Source: Dromaius novaehollandiae (lineage: Eukaryota; Chordata; Aves; Casuariiformes; Dromaiidae). From it: a stretch of 64,000 nucleotides of DNA. Made by a program: the position numbers and the translations under genes. The notes below the pieces were generated by a model, which made no database searches, was not told the origin of the DNA, and was given only the letters and a program-made list of their open reading frames with translations. Shown piece by piece: positions 38,701 through 52,066 of the stretch (its first letter is position 1; every line of letters starts with the position of its first letter). The DNA lies in assembly GCF_036370855.1 (NCBI RefSeq), contig NW_026991408.1, positions 310,001 to 374,000 of the forward strand, in the 5' to 3' direction.

Positions 38701-41700
38701 AGCACTGGGGAGAAAGAATATAGCATGATACAGGAAGAGTGTGACCCTGGGAGAGAGGCCGTGCAGAGCCTTGGTGGCTTAGGCAGCTGGAGAATCCAGC
38801 TGTATAAGGAGAAAATGAGTCTGCCTCTTTATCACTTTGCTGCATTTCCTTTTGATTTACGGAGAGAAGAATGAAGGAAGAGTGGATCTGTCCACCATAA
38901 AGGATCTGATAGAGGATACCATTGTCAGCACGCAGCCAGCCATGATGGTGAATCTGAAGGCCTGCACTGCAGGGGCCATTGCGGTAAGGCTCTCCTTGTC
39001 TTTCTTGTGCCTTTAACGCTGTGCCCTGGCGTGTTTCTGAGGGCTGAGGCTTAGGCAGGAACCCAAGGGTTGAATCTTGCTCCAAGGATGGGCAGCAGCC
39101 ACATCCTTGCCTGCACTGTCACAGGAATGGAGTATGTGACCCAGGGAGCAGGAAGAATTAGAATTGCTCTGAAGAGCAGTTGTATTTGTATCTTGTTTCT
39201 GAGACTTGGGTGCCAGCCACTTTGAGGTGAAGCCAGACTACCTGAGACAAATCTGTGTTTTAGCAGTCTCTCTGTTGCTCTGAACACTGGGGCTCCGGGG
39301 CAGTATTTACAATCATGGAACAGTCCAGAAACTGGTTGAAGAGGAGCGATAGGGAGGGAATTTGGACTGAGAGGTCAGGGAGCAAATGCAGGTGAGCACA
39401 GGATAGATCCTGAGCAGTACAGTCTTTACTGAACTGAGTGTTTAGTCTTCTTCACCTCCCCTTCTAGCAGCCTGCGAGCTGATTCTTGACTCTCTCTTTC
39501 CCTGTCTGCTTTATAATATCTGAAAAAATAGTGGGCCTGCTGCAGGCTACCAGCTCTGGAAACCTGCAGCTTCTCTTGACAGCTCCTCGGGTATTCCTGT
39601 ACGTTGGTGTGAGGAGCTAGTTAGGCCATGCAGAGACTAATGCTGTGCGTCTTGCTGCTGTCTGCTGGTGAGTGAACGATAAGGCATCGGTCTTGCTCTC
39701 GTCATTCCTCAGGTATGCAGCGATAAGGTGACTCGAGAGCCCCCATCCAGTGTGGCAGCCCCTCTGGGGTCTAAGCTGTTGCTCCGGAATCTGCAAGTGC
39801 TGAACTTGGGCTGCACAGGGAAGGCAGGTAAGCATGAAGGCATTGCTAGATCTCCAGTGGGAAGTGCATAGATTGTGAGGTTAGAGAAGTGGAAGTTTTA
39901 GATGGGTTTGAATGGAAAAGATGTGCATTGTGTTGAGAAGTGCACACGTGCTCTCTCTTCTTCTGTGGCAGGAGTTGGGGAAATACACTGTGTGGTGGAG
40001 CTAGACAGCCCTCTGCAGCAGAAATGCACAAAGCCGGTGAAAGCTGGTGCTGCAGCAGAGATGGAATGGAACGAGGAGCTCTTTCTGTAAGTGGCAGCCC
40101 TCCTTCTGGCTGGGGCAGCAGAGGCAGGCTGGCACAGCCTCTGCGTGTCATTCCTGCTGTGCAGTAACTGATGCAGACAGTGTAGAGGTGAAGTCTGCAC
40201 CTCAGGGCAGTGTGCATCTGTGCTGCCCATGTGTTGGGCTGCCAGGCAGTTCTGCTGATCAGCTTCAGCCCGCGTATCTAGTCCCTTGCTCTCCTGAACG
40301 CTGTGTTTTGACTGGATGGACAGAAGCACTGATTACGGGAGTGTGGGGGAGTGGCAGGGGGAGAAGGCCTGGCATTCACAGCCTTCCAGACAGCCTTTTC
40401 CAGCTTCCCTAGACAGTCTGCACAGTGCTGCATGGGACATGAGCTTGAATTCTCTTCTCTGCAGCATGCCCAAGGCACGTGGGTTTGAGGGAGAGAAAAT
40501 ATGCAATGGGGTTGTTTACTCTGTGGCAGTTCTGCAAGACCAGCCTGTCTGTTTCTGTTTCAACAGGGAGTTGGGGCCTAGAAGTAAAGAGCTGAAGCTA
40601 CGAGTGCTGGGGAGCGATGGCAGAGGAGAGAGTGAGTATGGGCAGCCATAAAAGGGATTCTATTACTGGAAGACAAAGAGCCTAAGGGACTTTGTGCTTT
40701 GAGTCTGTGGGTCTTCTGTCTTGGTGCGATGTGTTGTGAACTCTGGAAAGGATGTTCATACTCCATAATGTCCACTCCATTATATGGACCCTTGTGTGAA
40801 ATAACTCTTGAGTCTGTTCGTAGTTGCACGCTGTAAGGGTGAGACGGGAGCACCTTCTGGACTCCTGGCAGAGACAGATACGCAAACACAAGGCACACTA
40901 TGGTTGATACTGAGCATTTATTACCTCTGCCTCTGAGTTGAGCTTCCCCAGCGATTTCCCGATTGAGGCAATAATGAAGCAGGAGAGTCCGTGGCACCAC
41001 TGAGTGTCGGTCCATGGCGAGGAATGCGAGGGCGGGGCACTAGATGAAGTTTTTATGTACTATGCACATGCGCCGTAAGCATATTGAGCTCATCGTTATT
41101 CTTGTTTCAAAGCCCAGGTGCAGCACCACACTGGCACAGGCTCAACCACGTGACTATGGGTCAATGTGCCCTGTTGATGCTCCTTTTCCCACGAAGCAGT
41201 CTGGCTGGCTTCTGTCACCTGTCTCCTTGACATTCTTCCGCATTTTCCCATACACATGCTCTTACTGATCTTTCTGGTACCTGGGAGGCTCCCACAGCCT
41301 GTAATTCTCCACCCAGAAGTGGAGAGAAGGACACAGGGATTTTTCCCCTTGTTTTGCAGAGGGCTTGTAATTCTGTTCATTTGCACTCAGTTAGGGACTA
41401 GCCGTAGCATCTGTTTTTGAAGAAAGCCACAGAACCAAACCTTCTTTAACTCAGTTGATTTGTGAATCAGTAAAGCAGAGGGGCCCCTGCCGAACCTGGG
41501 AGCTACTGGAGTCTTGGGGATCTGCTTTATTGGCCCACAGAGCTACTTCCCAAGAGCAGGGGGAGTTTGGAAGAGCTCTAAGTTGCTGAGGTTCTGCAGC
41601 GTGTTTTGTTTTCCCTTTTTGTCTCACAGATGTGCTGCTGGCACATGCTACGCTTTTGCTTGACTCTTTGGGCAAACAACCGTCTGGAAGACAGGTCTGC

Positions 41701-44700
41701 TTGCTGGCTCCGGGAGCTGGGCAGTCATTGGCAGCTGAAGCTACTATTATGTTGGAGGTGAGCTTATGACTTTATAAGCTCTGCAAATGCATGCCCCAGA
41801 ATCATTTATGGTGCTAGTCCTTCACTGGAGACTAGCGTGCTAAGGCCTGGGCATGCTGTAGGGGACTGGCAGATCCCCAGGCTGAGGAGGGGTGTCACCT
41901 TGCACCTTGTTTGCAGTTCCTGAGCATCCCTCCATTCAACTGACACCACAGTGAGGATGGCTTCTTGGTGCCTCACCTCGCTGGTGGGAGGAAGGCTGAT
42001 ATAGTGCGAGGGGTCTAAGTATCTTCCTGGCTAAGCACGCTGCCCGGGTCTGCACCGCTCTGATATAGGTGCTAGTTGGAGTCTTTGCTGCCTACAGGAG
42101 ACGGACTATCTCAGACATTCAGAAGGGGCAGGCTTACTAGGTGGAGACCAAGGTGCATGATGGCTTGTGGGAGTATCGAAAGTATTGAGCAGTAGCTTTT
42201 GTCATCCATATTGCCTACTTTTCCTACTGGGAGGAGGAGAGCCTCATCTGACTTATGGTTTATTCTTTGTAGCTGCTGTACCAGGAGTGTCCTGCATCTC
42301 TGAATGCTCAGCATGCCACATCTCTGCGTACAAGCATCACCCCCACCAAGAAGGTTGAAATGGACCGGACCATCATGCCCGATGGCACCATCGTGACTAC
42401 TGTCACCACAATTCAGTCCCGGCCCAAGGCAGACTGCAAGCTGGGTAAGGCTGCCCTAGAACAGGCATCTTGTACAGGTGGCTGCTATGGGGGCACAAAA
42501 TTGGCTGTGATATTCCCAAAGCTATTCACTCAGGCGGTAGCCAGACCGCCTAGCCATTGTATGATGTGGTTGCTGCTGACTGGCATCTTGAACAGTGGAT
42601 GGGTGGGCAGCACTTTTGGCTTCTGGGCTGGCATGTGACCATCATTGCTATTCCTTTCCTTTCTTGTGGCTGGCTGGAGAACTGTATGTGGCTCCAGAGG
42701 AGGGAACTGGTGTAGCACGATGTTTAGGGAGAGATGTGAAAGGGATGAGCCTCTGTGACGTGATTTGGTGGCAGGAGGCCCCGACTCTAATTTTGTACCT
42801 GCTGCTGCAGAACTTCTGCATGATGTTGTGCCACATGGAGTCAGCCACTCCAGGCTCTCTGCGCGTGCTCGAGGGCGTGTGAATTCCATTTCATAAGTTG
42901 GTGAACTTGCCCAAGCTTCGTGTCTACTTACTGCTAATCTTGTATCTCTGTCTCTCCTTCACCACGAAGATTCACCATCAAGGTCACCATCCAAGGTGGA
43001 AGTGACTGAGAAGAAGACAACGGTGCTTTTGGAGAGCAGCTGTCCTCGCAGCGCCTTGTCCAGTGGTAGCTGTAAGTGCTTGGAAGCTTGAGAGTCTTAC
43101 TGGAGCAGTGATGTTCTTTAGCCTTTCTTGGAGACAGGGTTGGTGAGGCACATCACCCATGTCCCTGTATGGGTGACTTAGCTCATCTGCATTTGCTGTG
43201 GAAGAGAATGTCCAAGTGCTTGAGTGGAATGGGGAGAGGAGTTAGATTCCACCATGGCTCTCCAGGCCCTGGCTCTGGATGTTCCCTTGCTTGACAAGAA
43301 CATCCTCAAGCCATCTGGACCTAAAGAGCTCTACTAGCCCTATGCTTGGGTGACTGATTGTCTCCAGGGCACAGTGCTGTGGCTGTTCTGACAGTTTGCA
43401 ACAGAGGCTGCCTGGCCTCTGGGAAGTCTTTGGAAGTCTATGTTGGGGGTGGGTAGTGGTGATATGCCTGGTGGGAGCTCAAACTTCTCAAGTGCCTGGA
43501 AGAGCTGAGAGCTATGTGGAGCTTCCTTCCTTCAGTTTATTCAGACAAGTCTAATAAGTACTGTTCTCTGCTGTCACGCACTTGTAGTTGCCCATTAAAA
43601 GCATCGTGGTCAGCAAGTGACCTTTTGCCGCTGCTAAAGAATGCTGTTTGTATTCTCCTTGTGCTCAGGGGACAGCCATATGCCCAATGGCTTGGATCCG
43701 GTGGCTGAGACAGCGATCCGGCAGCTAACTGAGACAAACAACAAGCCTGCCAAGAAGACCCCAACAAAACGTAGCACGTTAATCATCTCAGGAGTTTCCA
43801 AGGTAACTGGTAGTGTGGGGACTCCATCTCGATTCTGGGAGGTTGTTTCTAAGAGTATGTTTGTGAAAGCAGTCCTTCCCGTAGGGAGCAGTGTGGGAGG
43901 GCATGCTCCAGCACAGAAGACTTGCTCAGCAGAATCATCCTGCTGCTTCCTTGCAGCTTGTTGCTGCTTCCCAACAGGTGTCAAAGGTACTTGGCCGGTC
44001 TGCAGTGCAGCTGCCAGTGGCAGTTCACAAGGGGCAGCAGCAGAGAGGGAAGCTGCTCTTGTAGCCGGTTGGGAGCCTCGTAGAGAATCTAAGGAGTTAT
44101 CCTGGGACTTGCCTATGGGAGCGAGGGAGGTGGTGCGGAATACTGATACGTTCCAGGATGTTTCAGCACAAAAAGCAGAGACTGCGTCTCAGTGCTTTCT
44201 AGCACTGAGGAGCTGAACGGGACAATCCGTGTGTAGGTATGGATGGAAGAGAAGGGATGAATTTTATCTTCTAGGCCCTGTCTTCCTTTTTGTTTGCCCT
44301 TTAACCCCTTCCAGGTACCTATTGCCCAAGATGAAATGGCACTTTCTCTGGGTTATGCTGCATCCATGGAGGCCACCGCATACCGGGATCCTGTAGCGGC
44401 AGATGCAGCTGACCAAGTGCATGATTCTACCGAATCATCACAGCTGTTCGAAGCGTCGCTGTCAGGACAAAGAGCCAGTCAGGAGCTGGATGAGACAACG
44501 CGATCGGACATCTCTGAGAGACCGTCAGTGGAAGATGTTGAGTCTGAAACTGGCTCCACGGGAGCCCTGGAGACCAGGAGCTTGAAAGATCACAAAGGTG
44601 AGGATGTGCTATTGGATGGTAACTAACATCAGTCTGTTGCGCTTGAGGATGAAACGATGGCTGAGTATCCCACCAAAGTGTGGATTTGCTACCAGCTTTT

Positions 44701-46273
44701 GGCTTAGTGATGGCTGGCCTCCACCAGAGCCCAAGAAGAGCCCATCTCTCTCTTGCTCTCCCCTTTGGAATGGTCCAAACGTCTCTATTTGCGGGTGTCC
44801 AATTACTTGAGGGTCTCAAGATTTCTGTGCTCTGTTGGATGGGAACCTTTTACAGCTTGCCGAGAGGCATTTTTGACTCTCTGGCCTCTGGGTGTACAGA
44901 TCAGGCACGTGTACTCATGTCTGCAAATAACGATTCCTCCCCAGAAGTCTACAGCACGTGGCACAGAATGGGATGCCATACAAAGTAGATTGTGCAGGCC
45001 TAGATGCCCTCCCTCTTTCTTCATTATCACCTTTGTTAATATCAAAGTAGCTAGCACCCCTGCCCTGTAATGCCATAGGATGACCCCATTAACTCCCTCC
45101 TTTAGCAATAGAGCAGGTCTGCCCTGATTGAGCTATTGTTCTAGACTTTCTGGGGCTGTCAGTTAGGCAGGCCTTATGCCTTGGATTTCTTTGCTTGTGA
45201 CCATGACATTTGCAGCTAGCTACAAACTTACATAAACAAAAGCAACCTCAAAATCTCAATTTCTCAGAGTACGGGGATGGGAGAGTCTTCAGCATTTTGG
45301 AGTCTGTGCCCTGGTACCATTTGAGCTGTGTCGGTCCCTTGTTCGCATATCAGCAGGCAAAAAGATGTGCGGCCCAGACTCCCGAGAGACCTGGTGGGCA
45401 GGGGGAAGAAGAAGAAATTAAGCCCCTCTGTAGGACATACTGTTGCAACATTGTTTCACGTGCAGGTTTTGGATATGCCTTTTTGTTCCCTTTTAGAGCT
45501 GACAGTGTCTCCATCCCGTCCCACCTCTGTGATTCATCAGGAGCCATCGCTGTTTTTTGTCTCCAGATCTGGGTGGCTTGTGAAACTGCAGCCGTTGTGC
45601 TGGAGGCTTGGTGACTAGCTAATCTGGGTGCCATTAACACAAGCCAGTGTGAGAGGCTTTTTCCATGCTGTGTGTTCCGGCTGGTGCCTCCACACCCACA
45701 CATTCCCACTCATTTTTTTATTCACAGCAATCTTACCTTTCTGTTACAATTCTCTGCAATTCTGCAGAAGTGAGGACCTTGTTGGAAAAGGAGTTTCAGA
45801 GTGGCAGGGGACATGTGACAATGTGTTCAGTGAAACAGCTTGCTGGTATTGCGTTCTGTCCTGAATGCACACTTTGCCTTGTGTTTGGGAGCTGGGACTC
45901 GCTGACTTGCTGTGTGCTTTCACTGCTCAAGGTGTGTGAGGTCTTTGATTACCACTCATTTGAGAGTGGCCCAAAAACAATGCATATTGACACCGAGACT
46001 TGCCAGGGCAGGATACCATTGTGCTTTCCTTCTGCTTCTTCTGTCTCTGCAGTTAGCTTTCTTCGGAGCGGTACCAAGCTCATCTTCCGGAGAAGGAGCA
46101 AGCAGAAGGAAGCAGGCCTGAGCCAGTCGCATGATGACCTGTCTAACGTCAGCACCAGCTCTGCCACCAGGAAGAAAGCTGGCAGCTTCTCCCGCCGCCT
46201 CATCAAGCGCTTCTCCTTCAAGTCTAAATCCAAATCTAAAGCCAGTGACAGCACAACAACAGGTGAGAACTGA
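26767..46273 (+). CDS. C2CD2L: C2CD2L / TMEM24, ER-anchored SMP-C2 lipid-transfer protein, 14 exons
   Basis: TMEM24 is an ER protein that bridges to the plasma membrane and carries phosphatidylinositol, feeding PI(4,5)P2 signalling in insulin-secreting cells and neurons. Exons: 26767-26997, 35294-35389, 35868-35987, 37891-38001, 38867-38983, 39713-39827, 39972-40086, 40567-40631, 41630-41757, 42273-42444, 42970-43071, 43669-43802, 44315-44597, 46053-46273. They total 669 codons plus stop (human 706) with every phase consistent. Visible parts: an N-terminal membrane helix (about residues 8-28, [20 protein letters not shown]), the SMP domain ([32 protein letters not shown]), a C2 domain over exons 6-9, the conserved linker [20 protein letters not shown], Ser/Thr-rich stretches ([33 protein letters not shown]), and a basic tail ([16 protein letters not shown]) that in the family binds the plasma membrane and is released by PKC phosphorylation. 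The acceptor of exon 5 is the least certain boundary. Confidence 0.97.
27013..27030 (+). repeat. G18 homopolymer at the start of C2CD2L intron 1
   Basis: Run of 18 G, 15 bp after the exon 1 donor, within a GGGGCC-rich stretch that could form a G-quadruplex in DNA or nascent RNA. Confidence 0.9.
30095..30121 (+). repeat. (CTTT)n microsatellite in C2CD2L intron 1
   Basis: About six CTTT units. The rest of this 8.3-kb intron (26998-35293) shows no exon, RNA gene or recognised repeat to me. Confidence 0.85.
40800..41240 (-). mobile_element. Possible solo LTR of an endogenous retrovirus in C2CD2L intron 8
   Basis: Read on the minus strand, the order of parts is LTR-like: a promoter-like block with a TACATAAAA box near 41060, a CpG-bearing segment, then AATAAA near 40920 followed by a GT-rich stretch. 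No coding part or second LTR is visible nearby, so it would be a solitary, old copy. The ends are approximate and the family is not identified; retroviral class is an inference from layout only. Confidence 0.35.
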
Positions 46274-49200
46274 AGGAGGGAGAAGTCAGTCAGAAAGATT
46301 GCACAGAAACCCTTTTCTCGTCTCTTGTCTTCCCACTCCACGGTATCTGTGACCTACAGTCCAGTTTCTTCCAGTGTTGGCTGAGGGAAGACACCCCAGT
46401 GCTTTACAGTGTTCGGGGAGCAAAGGCGTGGTGAACCCAGGGCTTAGGCTGCTCGCCTGCCTTGGCTTGGCCTTCTCTGACTGTTGTGACCCACTGTGCT
46501 CTCCTGAGAAATCCAGCTGGCATGCTAAACCGCACAGGGGTCCCCGGAGCTGCAGAAGTGACTATGCGTAGCCATCCAGCTTCATCTGACCCCTCCTGGA
46601 AAGAGAAGGGACCCCTCATGTGACAGCCTCGGAGTTAAAATTTGGGAGACTACCAGAATAGCTGCCTCTCCAAGAGGTGCGGGATGCAGCCCTGTTTGGC
46701 TCTTCTGGTGGGAGAGAATGGTGCAGTCACTGGCAGTCTAAATGTTTGCAGTACTTCTGCTGCGTGCAAAGGCCGTAACCTGACTGAGGTGCGATGTGGT
46801 GTGGGGCAAGGTGTTCCTGGGCTGTGAGCTATCAGCAGAATGAGCCGTGGTTCTCCACCCAGCTCTGCTGTCGGAATGGTCTCTGGTTCAGAGAGTGCCG
46901 AGAGGTGCTTGCTTTCTCTTCTGTTCTGATGAAGAAAGGAGTCTCTGAGGAGAAGGAAGTCTTGACCACTGGGCAAGATTCTAGAGAAGGCCAAGCCCTT
47001 GCAAGAACATCTGGTCACTGCTGTCAGTGCTGCCACCCTCTGACGCCAGTCTCCTCTGTACCTGTATTCAGGAATGGGGAAGGGACTGTGCCTCCATGTG
47101 TGTCTTCTTGTACGAGTGGACTTTTTTTCCTTAAGAGGTGGTAGGGAGTGTTACTGGTGAGTCACTGGGAAAGTGGATGCTGTCTTTTGGTCTCGTGGAG
47201 TGCCTGGCCTTGCATTCCAGCAGTTTTAGCACTGACAACCAGCGTCATGCTGGGAAACTGATAATGAGGGCTGCGGTGATGCTAGCGAAAGGGCAGTTTG
47301 CTGTGCAACTTGAAGCCATGTGGTGGAAAGAGTCAAGAGTTTACATGTTTTTGCTGACAGAAATGCTTCCTGTAGTAGAAGGAACCTTTTTTGATTGCAT
47401 CGGATACTAGTCTGGAGGATCTGATTCACTGTGTTCAAGCAGGGTGTGTGTTTTCTTGAGGGAAAGCTGCACAGAGGAAAATCAACTGCTTGTGTTGGAG
47501 GAGGCTTTTCCATTTTAAATGCATGGTTTTCCACCACAACACCCATGTTCCGAATGTCCCCTGAGGCCCTGTTTGGATCAGTGTAACAGCAGTGTTTGGG
47601 AAAAATGCTTGCATCTTGTAGGAGCAAATGGTTTGAATGGAAGCTCTCATTCTTCTGCAGGATGTAGACTTAATAGAACAGAGCAGAAGGGAGAAAATCG
47701 CAGTGAAGAGCTCACCTAGGCCTCCCTGGATTCTCTAGCTCTGCTGTCTTACGGTAGCTCCCAAGATGGGGAGTGTCGCTAGTCCTCATGCAGGATGTGA
47801 CCAATTTAAAAATTACAAGTTCTCTCAAATCGTGTGTGAAACAATGCACTGTGTGATTCAGAAAGACAAATCCTGGCTTACTGGTGTCGCCATCACGGGA
47901 CATATTGAAGGACTGGAATGGGCTTGGTGGCATGCCACCGTGAAAGGATTTACAGGTGGGAATTTCAGGGCCTATGTTGAAGGTGTCTGGAATTAGGGAA
48001 GGCCTGAGTCACCTGGGGCTTGGATTGAAAGCACTGATGTGTGCCAAATGAAAGGACTCTCATTCCTGTTTTTCCTTCTGATTTCCCACTGGATTGGGCA
48101 TGCATGATAAAACAGACTGGTCCAGCTAGCTGACCAGGAATCTCTTCTCCATCTATTTTTTTTGGTCCAGAAGTCTTTCTATCATTCCCAACCTCTTTAA
48201 TGTTTTTTTTTTATCCCTTGTTTCTTTTTTTGCCAGCAAACTGCTGTGGGTAGGCCTTTGTCGCTTTGCTCACAGCTCTCTTTGCTACAGATGTCAGAGC
48301 GCTCACTACTAGTCACTGAAAATCAGTTTTCTTGATGGAGTTGGCCAGTTCCTGCTGCAGCACTGTTGGAAATTGGCAGTCTGCATCTAGGCTGTTAGGA
48401 GCTCAGCTGTCGGTCTGGAAGCAGGCTTCCTTCTCTGGATCAGTGTCATGCGTGGCAGTGTCATTCACAGGTGCACCCTTGTTCCCAGAGCTCCAGGGTT
48501 TGGTTCCAGTTTGGCATTCCCTTTTGCACTATCCCTGCTATGACTCTGCCTCTGCCACTCACATTACTTGAATTCTCTGTTTCGTTTTGTTAGATTTTGA
48601 GGTTGCTTTGAATGAAATGCACTGAACCTAGACAGTGCTGCATCGCTATCGGAATGGCCATGAAACCTTGCCCTAGAAATGCTAGCTTGAATTGACAGGA
48701 ACTTTAAGAGAAGTCAGCAGCTCTCCAATTATGGGCTTAGCATTTGACCTTTCATGATTCAAATTCAAGATTTGGGTTTTTTTCTTTAAACTGTGAGCAG
48801 AGTGAGTTGTCTCAGCGTGTGGAGCAGCTGGTGGTGAATATCCAGAGCTCACACCTGCACATCTGAAACTCAGCTATGGCATTTGAGTACATCACAAGGG
48901 CTGCCAGGGATAGTGAGTATTGTCCTCTTTGGTATAAACCTGATGTGGAAAATGTCAGCAAGTTTTGTGTCTGACAAATGCATACTTAGGTTGTAATCAG
49001 AACACTTTGGTCTGCCTGAGAGGAAGGAGGCAATAGGAAACCTAGAAGTAAAACCAAAACTAGAGTTCTTCATCAACCTCAGGAGACTGAGGTTCTCTTT
49101 GAAGCTGTGTTAGATAGGCAGTTCCTGCAATACATATGTGGGCTTTACAACACATACTGAATTTGTTCCCAGCTTGTTGGCTCTGGGATACTCCTGCAGA

Positions 49201-50935
49201 TGAATTGCGGTGGAATTGCTGTTTTGATTTTGAGCTCTGACCTGGCAGAAGAATCATCTGGAAATATCTTGCACTGTACTCTATGGAATGAATGCAACAC
49301 GAGATGTGGAGTGGTTGGTGTATATTTCCCCTTGAATTTTGAGCAGTGCTTTTTATCATGGGCAGTAAACTGAACCTGAAAGTTTGCATCTGGTTAGATT
49401 GCTTGCAAAGGAAAGCGTTGTCCTCAAGTTCAGACAGAGCACTGCCCCAAACATTAATTCCCACATCTGTCTGTGCGTTCTAGTGGAGATGTGCGTTGTG
49501 CTATATGATTGTTTCTCAAATTTCTGCATTATAGAACTGATCTTGCAATCTCTTCTTATCTACTGAATGTTCCCCACGAGTGCAGAATCTTTTTCAGAGT
49601 ATCTGGGTAAATGGGTGACTGAGGAACCAAGGGGTAGGGGGAACAATGCTCAATTGTGTACACTTGGTGTTTTTTAGTTCTGGTATGTTCCTGCTTCGTG
49701 TGCTGTTCCTTTATCTTTGTATCCCTTAAGAGTTTCCTTTCTCTCATGCACGTTTTTTTTTTAATCCTCCAAGTAGTAGGTGGCTGGTTTTGTTTGCCCT
49801 AGCCACATGAGCCTGTGTGAATCTCTTGGGAAGCCAAGAATGGTAAGTGTGTGTGTGTGTGTGTGTATGACATTATTGGCATGCCAAATCATTCTTCTAA
49901 CCTGATCCTTTCAGAAGGAAAGGGAAGGTCATGTAAGTCTTTGCCCTCCAAAAACTGCTGTTTCTCCCCTAAAACTGGTGCATAAAGAAATCTCTTATGT
50001 GTTTAATCTCTGTTTGTGCTTCTTGCTTTAGGACAAAAGAAATTCTGTTTCGAAGTTTGAGATCTGCTGTTCCCTATTTAACTTCTGTGTACTCACACCC
50101 TCATCTTGGTGCCATTGCAGAGTCTGTGGCATTTCGTAACAACAGGGCTTGAAGCAACTCCGGTGTGCAGAGCAGTCTGCCATCTAACTTTTAGACTGAA
50201 ATGAACCGTGGGTGCTATGTGGCTGCCTCAGGGTAGGCCCAATACTTGCACGTCGTGAGATTGGTCCTTGATCAAATATGTGGGGGAAGAGGAGTGGCAG
50301 GGAGGTGGGCTTGATCACAGAGGGGTTTCTGAAATAGTTCAACCTGCTTATGAGGGCCTGTGTTCCAAATGCTGCATTTCACTGCTGGCTACACAAGTTG
50401 AAAGGGTGACTGTTCAATGAAGCCAAAGTAAACTTTTTATTTTCTGTCTTGGCTGAACAGAGTTACTAGAATTTACCCGTACTGTGTATTTTTACTTCCC
50501 TGAAGAAAATAGATTTCTCTAGCTGTATGCTTGTAAGTATATTTCTGTCTGGATGTACCCTCTTCTCATGTTTTGGTAAGGCTTTTAAGAATCTCTCTGG
50601 CGAAAAAGCCCTTGGCATCTGTCTGCAAGGGATATCCTCCCGAGGCAAGAGAAACCATGTGCATGAATGAAGGGAACTGCAAAGAGCTCAGTGTTTTAGG
50701 GGAACTATAGGCTTTAGTGTGATGGATGTGTGACTGAGGCCTGATATTTGGAGGGGAAGGTCAAAGGCTACTTATTTGCGGGGGGGAGGGAGAGGGAGGC
50801 ACAGTGCGCACATGCATTTGTGTTTGCATGCACTTGTAAATAGAGCCTGCTCTGTGAAGACCTGTCCTGGTCACAGTGGGAAGTGACTGAAAATGAGAGT
50901 GGCCTTAATAGCTTCTGTGGTGTCCACGAAATAAA
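46274..50935 (+). other. Probable C2CD2L 3' UTR
   Basis: No AATAAA is seen between the C2CD2L stop and 50930-50935. The stretch has no convincing exon of another gene, so a long 3' UTR of up to about 4.7 kb is plausible. A shorter UTR using a variant signal cannot be excluded. Contains a (GT)n run at 49847-49866. Confidence 0.4.
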
Positions 50936-51870
50936 TTCAAATAGACCTTACTAGAGGTGGGCTTGTAAAAGGAAATCCGACTTTTGCATCTGCTAGACCC
51001 CTCACACTGCTTATGTAGTTGAGGCTGGGTTTTTAAACAGGTTAGCTGAAGTGCAGGAGAGGGAGGGGAGACTAGTTAGGGAGAGAGCGGGTCAGAAAAC
51101 CTAGTGCCGCAGGGAGGAGCATAATGAAAACTTCAGATTGATGTAAAGGAGCAGTGGGCATGCTCTGCTTCTAGACTAGAAATGTGTCCGTATGGCAATG
51201 TGTACGCTTAAAACGTTTTTGTTCTGCTTTCTATCTTTAGTGACATTGCTTCCTATGACAACTACTCTCAGTTCATTGTTTGCTGATCCTACAGAGAGAT
51301 CATTTCTGGGCAGCTCTCAAAATACTTGAATGTTGGGTGGGTGGCGTTTGTGTGTTTTGGAGTCTTTTGTCCTGTTCTCCCCTTCCTCCCCCTAGTTCAC
51401 AATGAGTATAATGATCTCAGTGGTGGTCCAACTTCTGGAAAAGGTCTTTGTGTATTTGTGATATCACAGCTCCTTTTACAGGCATGACTGCTCTACAACA
51501 CCTTTCCTCGTTTGTACAGGTACTGGACCGAATATCCATGCTGAATCTGAGTTAGTGCCCCACATGTGCGTGCTCTTTTGTACTTGGATGCCTTCTCTCT
51601 GGGGGGATTATTTTAATCCCAGATGGTTTAGAGGAAAAAATAGGAACTGTTTAGCTATTTAAGAGATGACAACTAAAAAAAAAATTAATTACAGACTAAA
51701 TGAATGAAATTCAGCACCTTTGTAAATGTTTAAGAAGAATTCCATTGCTGTGTAATGGCCGAACCTGTTAACTTATTAAACTACATGGAAGTTGCAAACC
51801 TGATCTCGAGTCTCGCTTCCTACCTGCTGGAGTGTAACGAGGAAAGCTTCGGCTTTTTAGAAGTCCCGGC
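50936..51870. other. Intergenic, nothing recognised
   Basis: Unique-looking AT-rich sequence, no supported gene or repeat. Confidence 0.5.
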
Positions 51871-52066
51871 GCTGCGGGCCGGGGGGGCGGCGGCGGCCGG
51901 GAGCAGGGGGCCGGGTCGCACTCACGCCGGCGAGGAGATCGGCACCCGGCCCCGTTTCTCTCAGCAGCAGGGGCGAGCGCGCAGCGTGGACGAGTTTCTT
52001 CTCGCCGCCGGGCGAGGCGATGCGCCCCTTCGGGATGACCCTGCGCCGGTCCTCCAGAACGAAGCA
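51871..52066 (-). other. Isolated GC-rich patch, possible displaced or decayed exon
   Basis: About 195 bp of very GC-rich, CpG-bearing sequence set sharply inside AT-rich DNA. On the minus strand one frame is open for about 70 codons from 52066 and begins FVLEDRRRVIPKGRIASPGG, then reaches a donor-like GGC|GTGAGT at about 51926. I do not recognise the protein. It could be a retrocopied or translocated exon, a conserved exon of an unknown gene, or chance. Confidence 0.3.
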
